Shown: positions 45,485-55,318, numbered from the stretch's first letter. The stretch is DNA of 64,000 nt from Sphingobium sp. OAS761 (GCF_024168485.1 NZ_JALJVY010000009.1:124001-188000), one strand, 5' to 3'. Made by a program: numbers and translations. Notes: generated by a model not told the origin, from the letters alone.

Positions 45485-47602
45485 CTACCGCGCCACGCCA
45501 AGCTGCTCCAGCGTGAAGGCCATATATTCCGCCTGATCGCGATAGCGGCGGAAGCGACCGGACTTGCCGCCATGGCCGGCCTCCATATTGACTCGGAAGA
45601 CTAGCGGATTTCTATCCGTCTTGGTCGCGCGCAGTTTTGCGACCCACTTGGCCGGCTCGTAATATTGCACCTGGCTATCCCAAAGACCTGTGCCCACGAA
45701 CAGGCTTGGATAGGCTTTCGGCTCGATATTATCATAGGGCGAATAGGACAGCATATAGTCATACCATTGCTGCTGTTCGGGGTTGCCCCATTCGTCATAT
45801 TCGCCGGTGGTCAAGGGAATGCTTGAATCCAGCATCGTCGTGACGACGTCGACGAACGGCACCTGTGCGACAATGACCTTGTAATCCTGCGGCGCCATGT
45901 TGGCCACGGCACCCATCAGCAGGCCGCCCGCACTGCCGCCCATGGCGGCGACGGCATCTTTCCTGGCATATCCCTGATCGACCAGATAGCGCGTTACGTC
46001 GATGAAATCGGTGAAGCTGTTCCGCTTTTTCATCAGGTGCCCGTCATCATACCATTGCCGGCCCATTTCCTGACCGCCGCGGATATGGGCGATGGCGTAG
46101 ACCAGCCTGCGGTCCAGCAGGTTCGGCAGCATCGGCTGGAAATAGGGATCGGTCGAATAGCCGTAACTGCCATAGGCATATTGGAAAAGCGGGGCCGAGC
46201 CGTCCTTCTTGAAGTCCTTTGCATGGATTAGCGATACAGGCACCTTGGTACCGTCACGGGCGGTAGCCCAGACCCGTTCCGTCACATATTTGGCGGGATC
46301 GTAACCCTTTACCTCCTGCACCTTCAATACACGGCGCTCGCCGGTAAGAGCATTGACCTCATAGGTCGTCTCGGGGGTGCGCAGGCTGTCATAGGTATAG
46401 CGGACCCACGGCGTCCCGCTTTCCGCGTTGACGTCCAGCGCCATGGCGTAGGCAGGTTCATCAGCGTCGACAAAGCTGCTCTTCCCAGAAGCCGTCAACA
46501 GCCGCAGGCGCTTGTTGCCTTCCGACCGTTCCTCAATGGCCAGGAAGTCGTCAAACGGCTGGAAATTCTCGATAAAGACGGTCGGACTGCTCGGCACGAT
46601 GTCCTTCCACGCCGCGCGGCCCTTCTTCACATCGGTGTCGGAAACGGTCATCAGCCGGTAGTTTGGCGCCTGCCAGTTGGTCCGGATCGTCCACTGGCCG
46701 CCGACATTGTCGCTGCTGTAGAGAAAATCCCGCTCGCGCGGCGCAAGCACCACGAAGGCCTCCGGATCGGCGGACGGCGTGCAGCGTTCCTCATTGCTGA
46801 CGGTCGATTGGAGGATGATGCAGATATATTTTTCGGACGTCGTCTTCCGCAATCCCATGTAGAAGGTGTCGTCCTTTTCCTCATAGACGAGCCGGTCGGC
46901 TGTGACCGGCGTGCCCAGCACATGGGCCTTGACCCGTTTTCCCAGGAGGGTGGTCGGGTCCTTCTCGACATAGAAAATCGTCTTGCTGTCATCCGCCCAG
47001 GCGAAATCCGGTTCGGCGTCCGGTATGGCGTCGGCCAGCATCGCGCCATCGGCGATCGATTTGACCCGGATCACATATTGGCGACGCCCCACCAGATCCT
47101 CTGCATAGGCCAGCAGCTTGTCGTCCGGGCTGACTTCCCGTCCGCTGACCGCAAAATATCCCTTGCCGGCGCCCATGCGCGGTTCGTCGAGCAGTATCTG
47201 CTCGCGAGCGGTCATGGTGCCCTTGCGCCGGGCTATGATCGGATAGTCTGCACCTGTTTCGAAGCGGCTGTAATAATAATAGCCGTTCTTCCGGTACGGA
47301 ACGCTGCTGTCGTCCTGCTTAATCCGGCCGGTGATTTCGGTGTAGAGCGTGTCCTGCAACGCCTTGGTCGGGGCGAGCACTGCATCGGCATAGGCATTTT
47401 CGGCCTTGAGATAGGCCAGCATTTCCGGGTCCTTGCGGCTGTCATCGCGCAGCCAGTAATAAGGATCCTGCCGCACCGCTCCAAACGGCGCTGTGACTTC
47501 GTGCGGCTTTTTCGCCGCGACTGGGGGGGGCGGGTCCTGTGCCTGCGCCGCGCCAACCGCGCACAGCGCAATGCCGATGAAAAACGCCGACCTGCCAGAC
47601 AT
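45485..47602 (-). CDS. ptrB: Exported prolyl-oligopeptidase family S9 peptidase (oligopeptidase B-like)
   Basis: A 705-residue serine peptidase. It has a Sec signal peptide (AFFIGIALCAVGAAQAQ), the seven-blade propeller N-terminal half beginning RQDPYYWLRDDSRKDPE, and the catalytic domain with AYGSYGYSTDP, AHIRGGQEMGRQWYDDGHLMKKRNSF, nucleophile box GGSAGG and the final His in EAGHGGKSGR. The WLRDDSR and RGGQEMGRQWYD segments match oligopeptidase B, which cuts short peptides after basic residues; an exported form would act in the periplasm. ATG 47602 has GGAGG four bases upstream. It follows hslU on the same strand. Confidence 0.85.
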   Translation of the reverse strand: MSGRSAFFIGIALCAVGAAQAQDPPPPVAAKKPHEVTAPFGAVRQDPYYWLRDDSRKDPEMLAYLKAENAYADAVLAPTKALQDTLYTEITGRIKQDDSSVPYRKNGYYYYSRFETGADYPIIARRKGTMTAREQILLDEPRMGAGKGYFAVSGREVSPDDKLLAYAEDLVGRRQYVIRVKSIADGAMLADAIPDAEPDFAWADDSKTIFYVEKDPTTLLGKRVKAHVLGTPVTADRLVYEEKDDTFYMGLRKTTSEKYICIILQSTVSNEERCTPSADPEAFVVLAPRERDFLYSSDNVGGQWTIRTNWQAPNYRLMTVSDTDVKKGRAAWKDIVPSSPTVFIENFQPFDDFLAIEERSEGNKRLRLLTASGKSSFVDADEPAYAMALDVNAESGTPWVRYTYDSLRTPETTYEVNALTGERRVLKVQEVKGYDPAKYVTERVWATARDGTKVPVSLIHAKDFKKDGSAPLFQYAYGSYGYSTDPYFQPMLPNLLDRRLVYAIAHIRGGQEMGRQWYDDGHLMKKRNSFTDFIDVTRYLVDQGYARKDAVAAMGGSAGGLLMGAVANMAPQDYKVIVAQVPFVDVVTTMLDSSIPLTTGEYDEWGNPEQQQWYDYMLSYSPYDNIEPKAYPSLFVGTGLWDSQVQYYEPAKWVAKLRATKTDRNPLVFRVNMEAGHGGKSGRFRRYRDQAEYMAFTLEQLGVAR

Positions 47603-47708
47603 AATGCCTCCGCTGCGAATCATAGGATCGCAAGCTGGCATGTCGGCGCGCCGGAGGAAAGAAATGTCCCGTCCGGACGCGTCGTCATGCACGGAAGGGT
47701 GCTACCGG

Positions 47709-49016
47709 TTACAGCACATATTTGCTGAGGTCGGTGTTGCGTGCCACCGCCGCGAGTTGCTTTTCGACATAGGCGGCATCGATCAGCAGCGTTTCACCGC
47801 GGCGATCCTCCGCTTCGAAGCTTACATCTTCCAGCAGCTTTTCCATGACCGTCTGGAGACGGCGGGCGCCGATATTCTCTACCTCTCCGTTTACTTCCGC
47901 GGCGATCCGGGCGACGGCGCCAATGCCGTCAGCCGTCAGGTCGATCGTCACTTCCTCGGTCGCCAGCAGCGCGCGATATTGTGCGACAAGGCTCGCCTTG
48001 GTGTCGGACAGGATGGCGACAAAATCCTCTTCGGTCAGCGCCTTCAATTCCACCCTGATGGGCAGGCGTCCCTGCAATTCGGGCAGCAGGTCACTGGGCT
48101 TTGCCACATGAAAGGCGCCCGATGCGATGAACAGGATATGGTCGGTCTTGAGCGGGCCATATTTGGTCGAGACGGTAGTCCCTTCGATCAGCGGCAGCAG
48201 GTCGCGCTGGACACCCTCCCGACTGACCGAGCCGCCACGAACGTCGCTCACCGCGATCTTGTCGATCTCGTCGAGGAACACGATGCCATTTTGTTCGGCA
48301 CTGGTGACCGCGACGCGCGCGACGTCGTCCTGATCCAGCCTTTTGTCCTGCTCTTCCTCGATCAGCTTGTCCCAGGCGTCGGCCACCCGCATCCTGCGCC
48401 GCTTCTTCTGGGCCTGGCCAAATGCCTTCGACATCATGTCGGACAGGTTGATCATGCCCACCTGGCCGCCCATGCCGGGTATCTCCATCGGCATCGAAGG
48501 GCTGTCGGCAACCTCGACTTCGACCTCGACCTCGTTCATCTGGTCATTTTCGATCCGCTGGCGGAAAGACAGGCGCGTGGCTTCGCTGGCATCCTTGCCC
48601 GTCAGCGCGTCGAGCAGCCGCTGCATGGCCGCCTCGGACGCGGCTTCTCTCACCGCCTCGCGACGACGGTCCTTCTCAAGGCGCACCGCTTCCTCGACCA
48701 GGTCGCGGACGATCTGCTCTACATCGCGCCCGACATAACCGACTTCGGTGAACTTGGTGGCTTCGACCTTGACGAAAGGGGCGTCGGCCAGCTTGGCGAG
48801 GCGACGGCTGATCTCCGTCTTGCCGCAACCGGTGGGGCCGATCATCAGGATATTCTTGGGCGTCACCTCATCGCGCAGGTCGGCCGGCAGATGCTGCCGG
48901 CGCCAGCGATTGCGAAGCGCCACCGCGACGGCGCGCTTGGCATCCTTCTGGCCGATGATGTGCGCGTCCAGCGCGGCGACGATGGCTTTGGGGGTCAAAT
49001 TGTCGTTCATGCTCAT
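47709..49016 (-). CDS. hslU: HslU, ATPase subunit of the HslVU protease
   Basis: AAA+ unfoldase that feeds proteins to HslV. The 435-residue protein has Walker [10 protein letters not shown] (residues 60-68), the family pore motif GYVGRD, the inserted I-domain in the middle, Walker [13 protein letters not shown], sensor regions in [17 protein letters not shown] and the C-terminal tail DLSKYVL that inserts into HslV. It lies 11 bases after hslV. Confidence 0.96.
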   Translation of the reverse strand: MSMNDNLTPKAIVAALDAHIIGQKDAKRAVAVALRNRWRRQHLPADLRDEVTPKNILMIGPTGCGKTEISRRLAKLADAPFVKVEATKFTEVGYVGRDVEQIVRDLVEEAVRLEKDRRREAVREAASEAAMQRLLDALTGKDASEATRLSFRQRIENDQMNEVEVEVEVADSPSMPMEIPGMGGQVGMINLSDMMSKAFGQAQKKRRRMRVADAWDKLIEEEQDKRLDQDDVARVAVTSAEQNGIVFLDEIDKIAVSDVRGGSVSREGVQRDLLPLIEGTTVSTKYGPLKTDHILFIASGAFHVAKPSDLLPELQGRLPIRVELKALTEEDFVAILSDTKASLVAQYRALLATEEVTIDLTADGIGAVARIAAEVNGEVENIGARRLQTVMEKLLEDVSFEAEDRRGETLLIDAAYVEKQLAAVARNTDLSKYVL

Positions 49017-49027
49017 TTCTTGATGTC

Positions 49028-49594
49028 TCAGGAAGCGCTGTCGAGCGTTTCGATCGTGAGCTGGTCGTTGGTATAGACGCAGATGTCGGCGGCGACGGCC
49101 ATGGCCTTGCGAGCCAGCGCCTCTGCATCCTGCTCGTAATCCACCAACGCGCGGGCGGCGGCCAGAGCGAAATTGCCCCCCGAGCCGATGGCTGCGACGC
49201 CACCAACCGGTTCCAGTACGTCGCCGTTGCCGGTCAGGATCAGCGTCACATCCTTGTCCGCGACGATCATCATCGCCTCCAGGTTGCGCAGATATTTGTC
49301 CGTGCGCCAGTCCTTCGCCAGCTCGACGGCGGCGCGCATCAGTTGGCCATTATGGCGTTCCAGCTTCGCTTCTAGCCGTTCGAACAGGGTGAAGGCGTCG
49401 GCCGTCGCGCCGGCGAAACCGCCGATGACCGACCCGTCATGCAGGCGCCGGACCTTTCGGGCGTTGGGCTTCATGACGGTTTGGCCCATCGATACCTGGC
49501 CGTCTCCGGCCACGACAACCTTCCCATTCTTGCGGACGGACATGATGGTGGTGCCATGCCAGACAGGCATGGGCGAAACGCGCTGATCACTCAT
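49028..49594 (-). CDS. hslV: HslV, peptidase subunit of the HslVU protease
   Basis: Proteasome-like threonine peptidase. The 188-residue protein carries [11 protein letters not shown]; cleavage after Gly14 would expose the catalytic Thr15, as in other alphaproteobacterial HslV with a propeptide. Lys in [13 protein letters not shown] and NARKVRRL belong to the active-site region, and [15 protein letters not shown] is conserved. The ATG at 49594 is used; an upstream ATG in the same frame adds 26 unlikely residues. Confidence 0.95.
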   Translation of the reverse strand: MSDQRVSPMPVWHGTTIMSVRKNGKVVVAGDGQVSMGQTVMKPNARKVRRLHDGSVIGGFAGATADAFTLFERLEAKLERHNGQLMRAAVELAKDWRTDKYLRNLEAMMIVADKDVTLILTGNGDVLEPVGGVAAIGSGGNFALAAARALVDYEQDAEALARKAMAVAADICVYTNDQLTIETLDSAS

Positions 49595-49708
49595 GGCCCG
49601 CATATGGGAGGGGATGTGAGCGGACGCAAGGCATACAGGGCGTGCGCCGAGCCGTTGCAATTCGGCGACCATCTTCGGGCAATCGGACGACGGGTAAACT
49701 TACATCAA

Positions 49709-49737
49709 TTGACATTGTGCAGCGCACAATGAATGAT
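49709..49737 (+). promoter_or_regulatory. Consensus promoter with a palindromic operator in the spacer
   Basis: A perfect -35 TTGACA (49709-49714), 17 bases, and AATGAT (49732-49737). The spacer is almost filled by a perfect palindrome, ATTGTGC-AGC-GCACAAT (49714-49730). A protein bound there would directly block polymerase. The promoter faces the 61-residue small gene. A related sequence, TGCAACGCACAAT, occurs before the bkd operon. Confidence 0.6.
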
Positions 49738-49765
49738 GCCCGTCCGCATTCGGAAGGAGTACCGC

Positions 49766-49951
49766 ATGTCGCTGAAGGCCAGGGCACAGGAAAAGGTCGA
49801 GCGTTCGGGTATCTCGAACTATTCGTTCGACCGGGACATATTGGTCATGTGCGGCGTACGCTATACAATCGAAGCGTGCAATTGCGGCGAACCGGGATGC
49901 GACGGCGTGCGTTTGCGCAAGAGCCTGACGTCACTTGCCAGCGGAATGTAA
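49766..49951 (+). CDS. Small conserved-looking protein with a CNCGEPGC motif
   Basis: A 61-residue protein, probably cytoplasmic. AAGGAG sits seven bases before the ATG at 49766. The sequence is charged at the start (SLKARAQEKVERSG), then SFDRDILVMCGVRYTIEA and CNCGEPGCDGVRLRK. The CxCxxxxC cluster plus the earlier Cys could hold a metal. I do not recognise a named family. The good ribosome site, strong promoter and operator upstream argue that it is real and regulated. Confidence 0.65.
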   Translation: MSLKARAQEKVERSGISNYSFDRDILVMCGVRYTIEACNCGEPGCDGVRLRKSLTSLASGM

Positions 49952-49963
49952 TAGCCGAGCGCT

Positions 49964-50092
49964 TTAGTGCATTACTTCCTTGCCGGCGCGACCCACCGAT
50001 TCGATGTCGCGCCCCACGCCTTGCACGGTGTTGCAGGCTGTGAGGGCAACGATGAGAAGTCCTGCAATGGCGAGAGCGTATTTTTGCCGCAT
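49964..50092 (-). CDS. Entericidin-like small lipoprotein
   Basis: A 42-residue lipoprotein. It starts MRQKYALAIAGLLIVALTAC (signal with lipobox LTAC, Cys20) and continues NTVQGVGRDIESVGRAGKEV, the TVxGxGxDIxxxGxxI/V pattern of the entericidin A/B family. In E. coli these membrane-active peptides form an antidote/toxin pair linked to stationary-phase lysis; single copies are common in Alphaproteobacteria and their role is unclear. CAGGAGA lies eight bases before the ATG. It is convergent with the small Cys protein, 12 bases apart. Confidence 0.88.
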   Translation of the reverse strand: MRQKYALAIAGLLIVALTACNTVQGVGRDIESVGRAGKEVMH

Positions 50093-50237
50093 ATCAAGCG
50101 ATCTCCTGAGCAATAGCGATGGTATAATCGTATTGCCTCGCGCCGGGAAAGCTTTTTGCCCTCGATCACCGCGCTTCTCCGAAAGTGCGCTTGACAGGAC
50201 GCGCCGCCGATGCCAATCGCCGCCTCCTCCTTAAAGG

Positions 50238-50312
50238 GGGCGCGTAGCTCAGCGGTAGAGCACACCCTTCACACGGGTGGGGTCACAGGTTCAATCCCTG
50301 TCGCGCCCACCA
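50238..50312 (+). tRNA. tRNA-Val (anticodon CAC)
   Basis: Acceptor stem GGGCGCG/CGCGCCC, D-arm GCTC-AGCGGTA-GAGC, anticodon stem CACCC/GGGTG around loop TTCACAC (anticodon CAC), T-arm ACAGG-TTCAATC-CCTGT, discriminator A and an encoded CCA end. Confidence 0.97.
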
Positions 50313-50330
50313 CGGCTCGCGGAGCCGTGG
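50310..50330 (+). terminator. Hairpin abutting tRNA-Val
   Basis: CCACGGCTC (50310-50318) and GAGCCGTGG (50322-50330) form a perfect nine-pair stem with a three-base loop. The first strand includes the last bases of the encoded CCA. A T-rich tract is only weak and ten bases away, so it may act in tRNA 3' processing rather than as an intrinsic terminator. Confidence 0.5.
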
Positions 50331-50428
50331 CCTGATAGAAAATTTCCCGGCATTGATCTTTTTATTCGCGTCGCGGTAAGCGTAGGTCATGTCGCGGCGT
50401 GTCCATGCGCCGATCGGAAAGGACGACC

Positions 50429-52648
50429 ATGCCTCCCTATCTCAAAGGCGGCGCCGCGATCGGCGCGCTGTTGCTGATCTGCTGTTTTCCCGCCCAGGCC
50501 GAGGAAAAACTGACGCTGGAACGTGTTTTCGGTAGTCCTGACCTCGCCGGGCCGCAGCCGCGTGCGCTCAAATTGTCGCCGGACGGCAGCCTCGTAACAC
50601 TGTTGAAGCCAAGGCCGGATGAAAAGGAGCGGCTCGACCTCTGGGCAATCGACACCCGCACCGGTGAGCAGCGGATGCTGGTGGATTCCCGGAAGACCGG
50701 CAGCGGCGCCGAGTTGAGCGAGGCGGAAAAGATGCAGCGCGAACGGGATCGTTCCGTCGCGGGAAGCACCGGCATCACCAGTTACGACTGGTCTCCCGAC
50801 GGCAAGACCATCCTCGTTCCCGTCGACGGCGATCTGTATCTCGCCGCGCTGGATGGCAAGGTCACGCGGCTGACCGATACGCCCGAGGGCGAACTGAACG
50901 GCGTGGTCAGCCCCAAGGGCGGCTATGTTTCCTTCGTTCGGAGCGGCAATCTGTTCGTCGAGCCGATTGGCGGTCCCGCGCGGCAGGTGACACAGGGAGC
51001 CAGCGATACGGTGAGCTGGGGCGTTGCGGAGTTCGTAGCGCAGGAGGAAATGGACCGGCGCACCGGTTACTGGTGGTCGCCCGATGACAGGTTGATCGCA
51101 GTCGCGCGCGTGGATGAAGGGCCAGTGGGGATCGTGACCCGCACGGCGATCGGAGGCGAGGGGACGAAGGTGTACGACCAGCGCTATCCCGCTGCCGGTA
51201 CGCCCAACGCGCTCGTTGAGCTATATGTCATGGCGCCGGACGGATCGGGACAGGTAAAGGTTGACCTGGGCACGGACAGGGACATTTATCTGGCCCGCGT
51301 AGACTGGTCGCAGGACGGCAAGATTCTATACGTTCAGCGCGAAAGCCGGGACCAGAAGAAACTGGATTTGCTGGCCGTCGACCCTGCGACCGGGAAGGCG
51401 AGGGCCATCCTCACGGAAACAGCCAAAAGCTGGATCAACCTGTCCAACAATTTCCGTCCGCTCAAGGACGGAAGCCTGCTATGGTGGTCGGAGAAATCGG
51501 GCCATGGTCACCTCTATCATGTCGATCATGGGCGCTGGGCCGCGATAACCGCCGGCGATTGGGATGTGCGGGATGTCGTGGCGGTCGATGAGCCGAAGGG
51601 ACTGGTCTATTTCACGGGCAACCGCGAAACGCCGCTGGAACAGCAGCTGTACGTAACCTCGCTGGGCAGGCCGGCCCCCGCGAAAGCCCTGACCCAGGGC
51701 GGCTGGTGGAATGATGCGGTCATGGACGGGGCGGCGTCGCGGGTCGTGGTGACGCGCCAGAACAGCGATCAGCCCAAGCAGGTCTATCTGTCCGACACCA
51801 CCGGCAAGCGCCTGCAATGGCTGTCGGAAAATGCACTGACGGGCGATCATCCTTATGCGCCCTACGTCGCCGGCCATGCCAAGACGACGTTCGGAACGAT
51901 CAGAGCTGATGACGGGACAACGCTCTATACCAAATTGATGATGCCCCCGCTCGAGGCTGGCAAACGCTATCCGGTATTCATGATCCATTATGGCGGCCCG
52001 GGCGCGGGAAGGCAGGTGACGAACACATGGTCGGGCGCGCTCAACCAATATCTGGTCGATCGCGGCTGGATCGTCTTTTCCGTGGACAACCGAGGCACGC
52101 CCGACCGGGGCAAGGCATTCGAGGATCATCTCTATCGCGCGATGGGGACGGTTGAAGTGGCCGATCAGTTGAAGGGCGTCGAATGGCTCAAGTCCCAGCC
52201 GTTCGTCGATCCGCGCCGTATCGCGACCTATGGCTGGTCCTATGGTGGATATATGTCACTGAAATTGCTGGAAAAGGCTCCCGGCGTTTTTGCCGCGGCG
52301 ATCGCCGGCGCACCGGTTACCAAGTGGGAGCTGTACGACACGCATTATACAGAGCGATATCTGGGCAAGCCCCAGGACAAGGCAAGCGCCTATCCCGGTT
52401 CCGACGCAGTGGACGACGCGGTCAGCATCCGTGACCCGATGCTTCTGATCCACGGCATGTCCGACGACAATGTCGTGTTCGACAATGCGACCGCGCTGAT
52501 GGCGAAGATGCAGGGCGCGGCGGTTCCGTTCGAGATGATGGTCTATCCGGGCCAGACGCATCGGGTCGGCGGGCCGAAAATCAGCGTTCACCTGTGGCAT
52601 ACGATCGAGGATTTTCTGGCACGGCGCGGGGTTGCACCGTCGCAATGA
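50429..52648 (+). CDS. Exported dipeptidyl-peptidase IV-like S9B peptidase
   Basis: A 739-residue serine peptidase that removes X-Pro or X-Ala dipeptides from N-termini. It has a signal peptide (AAIGALLLICCFPAQAE), a beta-propeller with the substrate-anchoring Glu pair in AEFVAQEEMDRRTGYWWSPD, and the catalytic domain with HYGGPGAGRQVTNTW, VDNRGTPDRGKAFE, nucleophile Ser604 in GWSYGGY, Asp in HGMSDDNVVF and His in QTHRV. The ATG at 50429 has AAAGGA six bases upstream. It is one of three peptidases in the region. Confidence 0.9.
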   Translation: MPPYLKGGAAIGALLLICCFPAQAEEKLTLERVFGSPDLAGPQPRALKLSPDGSLVTLLKPRPDEKERLDLWAIDTRTGEQRMLVDSRKTGSGAELSEAEKMQRERDRSVAGSTGITSYDWSPDGKTILVPVDGDLYLAALDGKVTRLTDTPEGELNGVVSPKGGYVSFVRSGNLFVEPIGGPARQVTQGASDTVSWGVAEFVAQEEMDRRTGYWWSPDDRLIAVARVDEGPVGIVTRTAIGGEGTKVYDQRYPAAGTPNALVELYVMAPDGSGQVKVDLGTDRDIYLARVDWSQDGKILYVQRESRDQKKLDLLAVDPATGKARAILTETAKSWINLSNNFRPLKDGSLLWWSEKSGHGHLYHVDHGRWAAITAGDWDVRDVVAVDEPKGLVYFTGNRETPLEQQLYVTSLGRPAPAKALTQGGWWNDAVMDGAASRVVVTRQNSDQPKQVYLSDTTGKRLQWLSENALTGDHPYAPYVAGHAKTTFGTIRADDGTTLYTKLMMPPLEAGKRYPVFMIHYGGPGAGRQVTNTWSGALNQYLVDRGWIVFSVDNRGTPDRGKAFEDHLYRAMGTVEVADQLKGVEWLKSQPFVDPRRIATYGWSYGGYMSLKLLEKAPGVFAAAIAGAPVTKWELYDTHYTERYLGKPQDKASAYPGSDAVDDAVSIRDPMLLIHGMSDDNVVFDNATALMAKMQGAAVPFEMMVYPGQTHRVGGPKISVHLWHTIEDFLARRGVAPSQ

Positions 52649-52660
52649 GGTAAAAAGCCG

Positions 52661-53440
52661 TCACCGCCAGGCGTGAAACACCGCCCGGCGGTACCGGTCC
52701 TTCGACCGGAACGGCATCGCCCATTTGCGCCATCCGGTGTTGTCCAGCGCTTCCGGAACGACCTTGAACCGGCTATAACCGAACCGCCTGCACATCTCCT
52801 GCAGCGCCAGGATATTGGGTGCCCAGAAATTTGTGGGGTCGGCATCCAGTTCCAGTTCGGTGAACAACCGCATTGCAGGAACCGGTTCGTGCCGCAGGGC
52901 GGTGACCGTTTCGATCACCAGATGATCGCGGCTCATGGCGGCCGCGGCCTCCAGGGTGCGATAGGGGTCTTCCACATGGTAGAGCACGCCCAGCAGCATC
53001 ACGAGGTCGAATTGGCCAAGGTCCGCGACCCTGTGCTGTGCGACATCCAGATCCAGCGAACGAACCTTCGATCCGAAACGGGCATGGGCATGGTCAAACC
53101 CCCGTCGGTCGCCCCAGCCTGGCCCCGACCAGCAGAAATGATCGGTGGCAAGCACTTCGGCGGCGCCGCGCCGTTCCGCCTCGAAGGAGAAGAAGCCGTC
53201 CCAGGCCCCGATGTCGAGCACCCGCTTGCCAGCGAGCGACGCGGGCAGGATCTGATCCGCCTCCTCGCGCAGCGATTCCAGCGGCTTGACGCCGTCTACA
53301 CATTCTCCATCGGGAAACTGGAAACTGTGGAACCAGTGATCGGGCAGCGGCGGTAACGGGACTGGATGGGACAAGGATGGTTCCGCGAAGAGTGGATGAG
53401 AAGCAATGTGGCGCGATAATCCGCTTGCTATGCCCCGCAC
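52661..53440 (-). CDS. SAM-dependent methyltransferase (CmoB/DUF1698-like)
   Basis: A protein of about 259 residues with the class I methyltransferase fold: GKRVLDIGAWDGFFSFEAERRGAAEVLATD (SAM loop), FDLVMLLGVLYHVEDPYRTLEAAAAM and HLVIETVTA. The N-terminal WFHSFQFPDGECVDGVKPLE resembles CmoB-type enzymes that modify tRNA wobble uridine, but these relatives also include lipid- and sugar-modifying enzymes, so the substrate is open. GTG 53440 is preferred because AGAAGG lies four bases upstream; the longer frame starting at 53524 would run into asd. Confidence 0.72.
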   Translation of the reverse strand: MRGIASGLSRHIASHPLFAEPSLSHPVPLPPLPDHWFHSFQFPDGECVDGVKPLESLREEADQILPASLAGKRVLDIGAWDGFFSFEAERRGAAEVLATDHFCWSGPGWGDRRGFDHAHARFGSKVRSLDLDVAQHRVADLGQFDLVMLLGVLYHVEDPYRTLEAAAAMSRDHLVIETVTALRHEPVPAMRLFTELELDADPTNFWAPNILALQEMCRRFGYSRFKVVPEALDNTGWRKWAMPFRSKDRYRRAVFHAWR

Positions 53441-53522
53441 AAGGCCTTCTTTCTGGACAAATGGCGCAGTATCGTTATGGCGCCCACTCCGCAATATCTG
53501 CATCGGAGTGGAGTTTCTAGTC

Positions 53523-54548
53523 ATGGGTTACAAGGTCGTCGTCGTCGGAGCCACCGGGAATGTGGGCCGCGAAATGCTGACCATTCTCGCCGAGCGCGAG
53601 TTCCCGATTGACGAGATCGCGGCGGTGGCTTCGCCCCGGTCGCAGGGCACCGAAATCGAATTCGGTGAAACCGGCAAGATGCTCAAATGCAAGAATATCG
53701 AACATTTCGATTTCGCGGGCTGGGACATCGCGCTGTTCGCGGCGGGATCAGGCCCGACGGCCGAATATGCGCCGAAGGCGGCAGCGGCCGGCTGTGTCGT
53801 GATCGATAACAGTTCGCTGTATCGCATGGACCCGGACGTGCCGCTGATCGTGCCCGAAGTGAATCCCGACGCGATCGACGGCTACACCCGGAAGAATATC
53901 ATCGCGAACCCCAATTGCTCGACGGCACAGATGGTGGTGGCGCTCAAGCCGCTGCATGATGCCGCGACGATCAAGCGCGTTGTCGTTGCCACTTACCAGT
54001 CGGTATCGGGCGCGGGCAAGGCAGGGATGGACGAACTGTTCGAACAGTCGCGCAACATCTTCGTGGGCGATCAGGCGGAACCCAAGAAATTCACCAAGCA
54101 GATCGCCTTCAACGTGATCCCGCATATCGACGTTTTCCTGGAGGATGGCTCCACCAAGGAAGAATGGAAGATGGTTGCGGAAACGAAGAAGATTCTCGAT
54201 CCCAAGGTGAAGGTGACCGCCACCTGCGTTCGCGTGCCCGTTTTCGTCGGCCATTCCGAGGCGCTGAATATCGAGTTCGAGAAGGAAATTTCCGCCAAGG
54301 AAGCGCAGGACATATTGCGCGAGGCGCCCGGCGTGATGCTCGTCGACAAGCGCGAGGATGGTGGCTACGTGACGCCGGTCGAGTGCGTCGGCGACTATGC
54401 CACCTTCATCAGCCGCGTGCGCGAGGATTCGACGATCGACAATGGCATCAACCTCTGGTGCGTCAGCGACAATCTGCGCAAGGGCGCGGCGCTCAACGCC
54501 GTACAGATCGCGGAGTTGCTGGGCCGCCGTCACCTCAAGAAGGGTTGA
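53523..54548 (+). CDS. asd: Aspartate-semialdehyde dehydrogenase
   Basis: Reduces aspartyl phosphate to aspartate semialdehyde, the branch point to lysine, diaminopimelate, threonine and methionine. The 341-residue protein has NADP loop VVGATGNVGREML, AAGSGPTAEYAPKAAAAGCVVIDNSS, catalytic Cys132 in NPNCSTAQM, QSVSGAGKAGMDEL and the His region VFVGHSEALNIEF. The ATG at 53523 follows GGAGTGGAG. An alpha/beta hydrolase gene follows eight bases after its stop. Confidence 0.95.
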   Translation: MGYKVVVVGATGNVGREMLTILAEREFPIDEIAAVASPRSQGTEIEFGETGKMLKCKNIEHFDFAGWDIALFAAGSGPTAEYAPKAAAAGCVVIDNSSLYRMDPDVPLIVPEVNPDAIDGYTRKNIIANPNCSTAQMVVALKPLHDAATIKRVVVATYQSVSGAGKAGMDELFEQSRNIFVGDQAEPKKFTKQIAFNVIPHIDVFLEDGSTKEEWKMVAETKKILDPKVKVTATCVRVPVFVGHSEALNIEFEKEISAKEAQDILREAPGVMLVDKREDGGYVTPVECVGDYATFISRVREDSTIDNGINLWCVSDNLRKGAALNAVQIAELLGRRHLKKG

Positions 54549-54556
54549 AGGCCGGG

Positions 54557-55318
54557 ATGTCCGACCTGCTCCTCGAACGCCATGTGATACAGGGCCTCGG
54601 CGGGTTGCCGATTGCCGTACACATGGCGGGCGCGGGGCGGGATCTGGTGTTGATCCATGGCTATTTCTCCAACGCCTGGACCAACTGGATACGTTATGGC
54701 CACGCCGCGCAACTGGTCGAGGCGGGCTTTCGCCTCATCATGCCGGACCTGCGCGGCCATGGCGAGAGCGGCAAGCCCCACGATGCCAGCGCTTATCCGC
54801 ACGACGCCCTGACCGATGACAATCTGGCGCTGATCGATCAGTTGGGCCTGACCGATTACGATCTGGGCGGTTATTCGCTGGGCGCACGCACGACCGTGCG
54901 CATGCTGGCGCGCGGCGCGACACCGGGGCGCGTGATATTGGCCGGCATGGGGTTGCGCGGACTTGTCCATACGCTCGACAAGGGCGGCTATTACAGGAAC
55001 GTCCTTTCGAACCTGGGCAGTTTCGAACGCGGCACATCGGAGTGGATGACCGAGGCATTCCTGAAGACCACCAAGGGCGACCCGGTGGCGATGCTCCATA
55101 TTCTGAACACCTTCGTCGACACCCCGGCGGAGGTCATCGCCGGCTTCCCGCAACCGACGGCCGTGATCTGCGGCGCGGATGACGGGGATAACGGCATAGC
55201 TCAGGAACTTTCCGATATTCTGCCAAATGGGCGGTATGTCGAGATTCCGGGCAACCATATGAACGCGGTGACGCGCAAGGAACTGGGCCGGGCGATGGCG
55301 GCGTTCCTGACTGCTTGA
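54557..55318 (+). CDS. Alpha/beta-fold hydrolase
   Basis: A 253-residue hydrolase with oxyanion segment LIHGYFSNAWTNW, PDLRGHGESGKPHD, nucleophile box GGYSLGAR, an Asp in CGADDGDNG and a final His in IPGNHMNAV. It has no signal peptide, so it is probably cytoplasmic. It directly follows asd and may be co-transcribed. The substrate is unknown; esters or lactones are typical for the fold. Confidence 0.82.
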   Translation: MSDLLLERHVIQGLGGLPIAVHMAGAGRDLVLIHGYFSNAWTNWIRYGHAAQLVEAGFRLIMPDLRGHGESGKPHDASAYPHDALTDDNLALIDQLGLTDYDLGGYSLGARTTVRMLARGATPGRVILAGMGLRGLVHTLDKGGYYRNVLSNLGSFERGTSEWMTEAFLKTTKGDPVAMLHILNTFVDTPAEVIAGFPQPTAVICGADDGDNGIAQELSDILPNGRYVEIPGNHMNAVTRKELGRAMAAFLTA

